NCBI GenBank assembly: GCA_011033025.1
Contig: WFMF01000183.1
Span: 186,001-250,000 of the forward strand
Direction: 5' to 3'
Source of the DNA: Beroe forskalii
Lineage: Eukaryota; Ctenophora; Nuda; Beroida; Beroidae
Length of the DNA: 64,000 nt
Shown piece by piece: positions 59,401 through 64,000 of the stretch (its first letter is position 1; every line of letters starts with the position of its first letter). A program made the translations under genes and the position numbers. The notes below the pieces were generated by a model, which worked only from the letters and a program-made list of their open reading frames with translations, had not been told where the DNA came from and did not search any database.

Positions 59401-60844
59401 CTTTTCAGACGGCTTCAGACACGGACGGTAGGTGCGCGCGCTTCGCGCGTTGGGGTCGAACGACAAACGAGTGCCGGGTGAGCGTCAAATTATGTGTGCG
59501 GTGTAAGTGCCACATTATGGGTGAACGGCACATCAGCATTTCAATTAGCATGCGCTGTGACAACGGGTAATTTGTTAGATATAAATGCCATATTGCAGAA
59601 GTCGGATGAGCGCTGTGAGGCGAAGGTTCTCGTTTTCTGACGTTGACAGACCCTCTCGAGGATCAGCGCCGCGCGCGCGGCTGGCGTCAGCGGGTCATAC
59701 ATCGTACGACAAAGGTTCTTGATATAGATAATCGGGTTCCTTGGTAAACGCTACATCATGACATGGGTGTTAAGCAGGGTAAATGACGCGGGTGATGAGA
59801 TATTGGTATACAACTAGACAAGTATATTAATGTGATCTTAGTGGCTCGCAAACACACACCTTATATTAGGAGGATGGAAATAGGATACGAATCGAATCGT
59901 GGGATTTTACCCCACCCATTCGCGCGCGCGGAAAATGCTCGGCTCCACATGACATTGGGACGTCACAATTTGTCAGTGATTCAGAGGAAAAGGGTGGACG
60001 AAGCCACCCGAGGATACGAATAGCATTTTGATTCAGTATTTGAAACATGCCAAACGTTATGTGACCCGCGCAATGCGAACGGAGGCACGCTCACCGGTCT
60101 GACAACTTATATTTAAAGTTAAAACGTCACAACTCACAATGTGTCATCATAGGCTATGGATGTGTACGTCAATACGATATGTAAGCGGGATAAAGGATGA
60201 GTCCATACGAATATGTAGTCGCAGATAATGGGTGAATATGTACTGCTTGTGATGGCATGATATCTGAGCTCATCATTGTGGGTGGGTGATGGGTTGCAGG
60301 GTGACACCGGACTCACATAAGCGCTGCACGTGAAATGGCGTCCATTTCTTGTCAACTTCTACCAATCATGACGGTGATGGTTCAGGTTGCTGTTCACCAA
60401 ATAGTTATGGGTGGTATGCAGGAAGTATTTAACGCACACTGAGAGTCATGATGTGAACTCTCAAGGCCCACTATGGTAGCGCAATGAGAACATTAGCGCG
60501 GCTAAGGATCTCAGTTGGTGATTCAATTCAAAGTTAATTAACGTCAAAAGAGCATTCGATAGAATAAACACTACATCATAATTAAGATATTAGCGTTGTT
60601 TATTCAATTATTGACTAGGCAATAATCAATTACTATTGATATTGATCAATCAGCCGTGGTGTTTTTCCTTATATTAGTATCTTTCCTTATATGAGTATAC
60701 GAAAGATAAAATCCTTCACCAAAAATATCAAAAACCTGATATGAGTACTGAACCCCTTATAGAAGTACAGAATCTGAGACCGTAATTCTATGAAGAAATA
60801 TAGGCTCTATCCTCAGAATCAGAGCAATACGAATTCCACCTCTC
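59401..60844. other. Spacer upstream of the SMAD array
   Basis: Mostly unique sequence with scattered gcgcgcgc stretches (59435, 59670, 59920) and cttatatgagta motifs at 60665-60770 shared with 34020-34195. No upstream SMAD exon (MH1, linker or early MH2) was recognised. Confidence 0.4.

Positions 60845-64000
<3,156 letters not shown>

Overview
The window is metazoan nuclear DNA. It holds intron-rich genes with short phased exons and GT/AG junctions, and it encodes parts of animal-type proteins: FIBP, an R-SMAD MH2 domain, and ANKRD11/12-, TUT4/7- and TTC7-like proteins. Long minisatellites and decayed transposons fill the introns. The proteins are divergent from vertebrate ones, so a non-model invertebrate is likely, but I cannot place the phylum. 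All recognised host genes lie on the + strand. No prokaryotic features, CRISPR array or rRNA were seen.

Layout. 1-2145: spacer with a small TIR element and a tRNA-derived SINE. 2146-6630: exons of a TUT4/7-like N-terminal (catalytically degenerate) nucleotidyltransferase module. 6814-13591: exons ending in an ANKRD11/12-like C-terminal domain, interrupted by a 5'-truncated LINE. 15531-25169: six exons of FIBP, whose introns carry a roughly 60-copy 39-bp array, a second LINE and a 2.5-kb pyrimidine-rich array. 25170-32329: a transposon graveyard with Helitron-like copies, a TIR element and a foldback element whose arms are minisatellites. 32330-33786: two exons resembling the TTC7 N-terminus. 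34498-35882: a 692-bp tandem duplication that doubles a first exon. 35116-56238: a 19-exon gene whose phase-consistent splicing gives about 687 codons, with N-terminal zinc fingers and a C-terminal tyrosine-recombinase domain. 58090-59400: a 25-bp array. 60845-63367: an array that repeats a splice acceptor plus the first bases of the following SMAD exon. 63368-63561: an R-SMAD MH2 exon.

Two things stand out. First, the zinc-finger/tyrosine-recombinase gene keeps both arginines, the second histidine and the nucleophile tyrosine at canonical spacing, but has Met in place of His in the HxxR box. Second, at least four minisatellites (4.3, 15.7, 19.9 and 61-63 kb) have a repeat unit that contains the splice site and flanking coding bases of the neighbouring exon. 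They look like exon-intron boundaries amplified in tandem, giving tens of duplicate splice sites next to the real ones. Most other arrays abut a splice site.

Exon models come from reading frame, splice consensus, phase agreement and remembered family patterns. No transcript data or database search was available.
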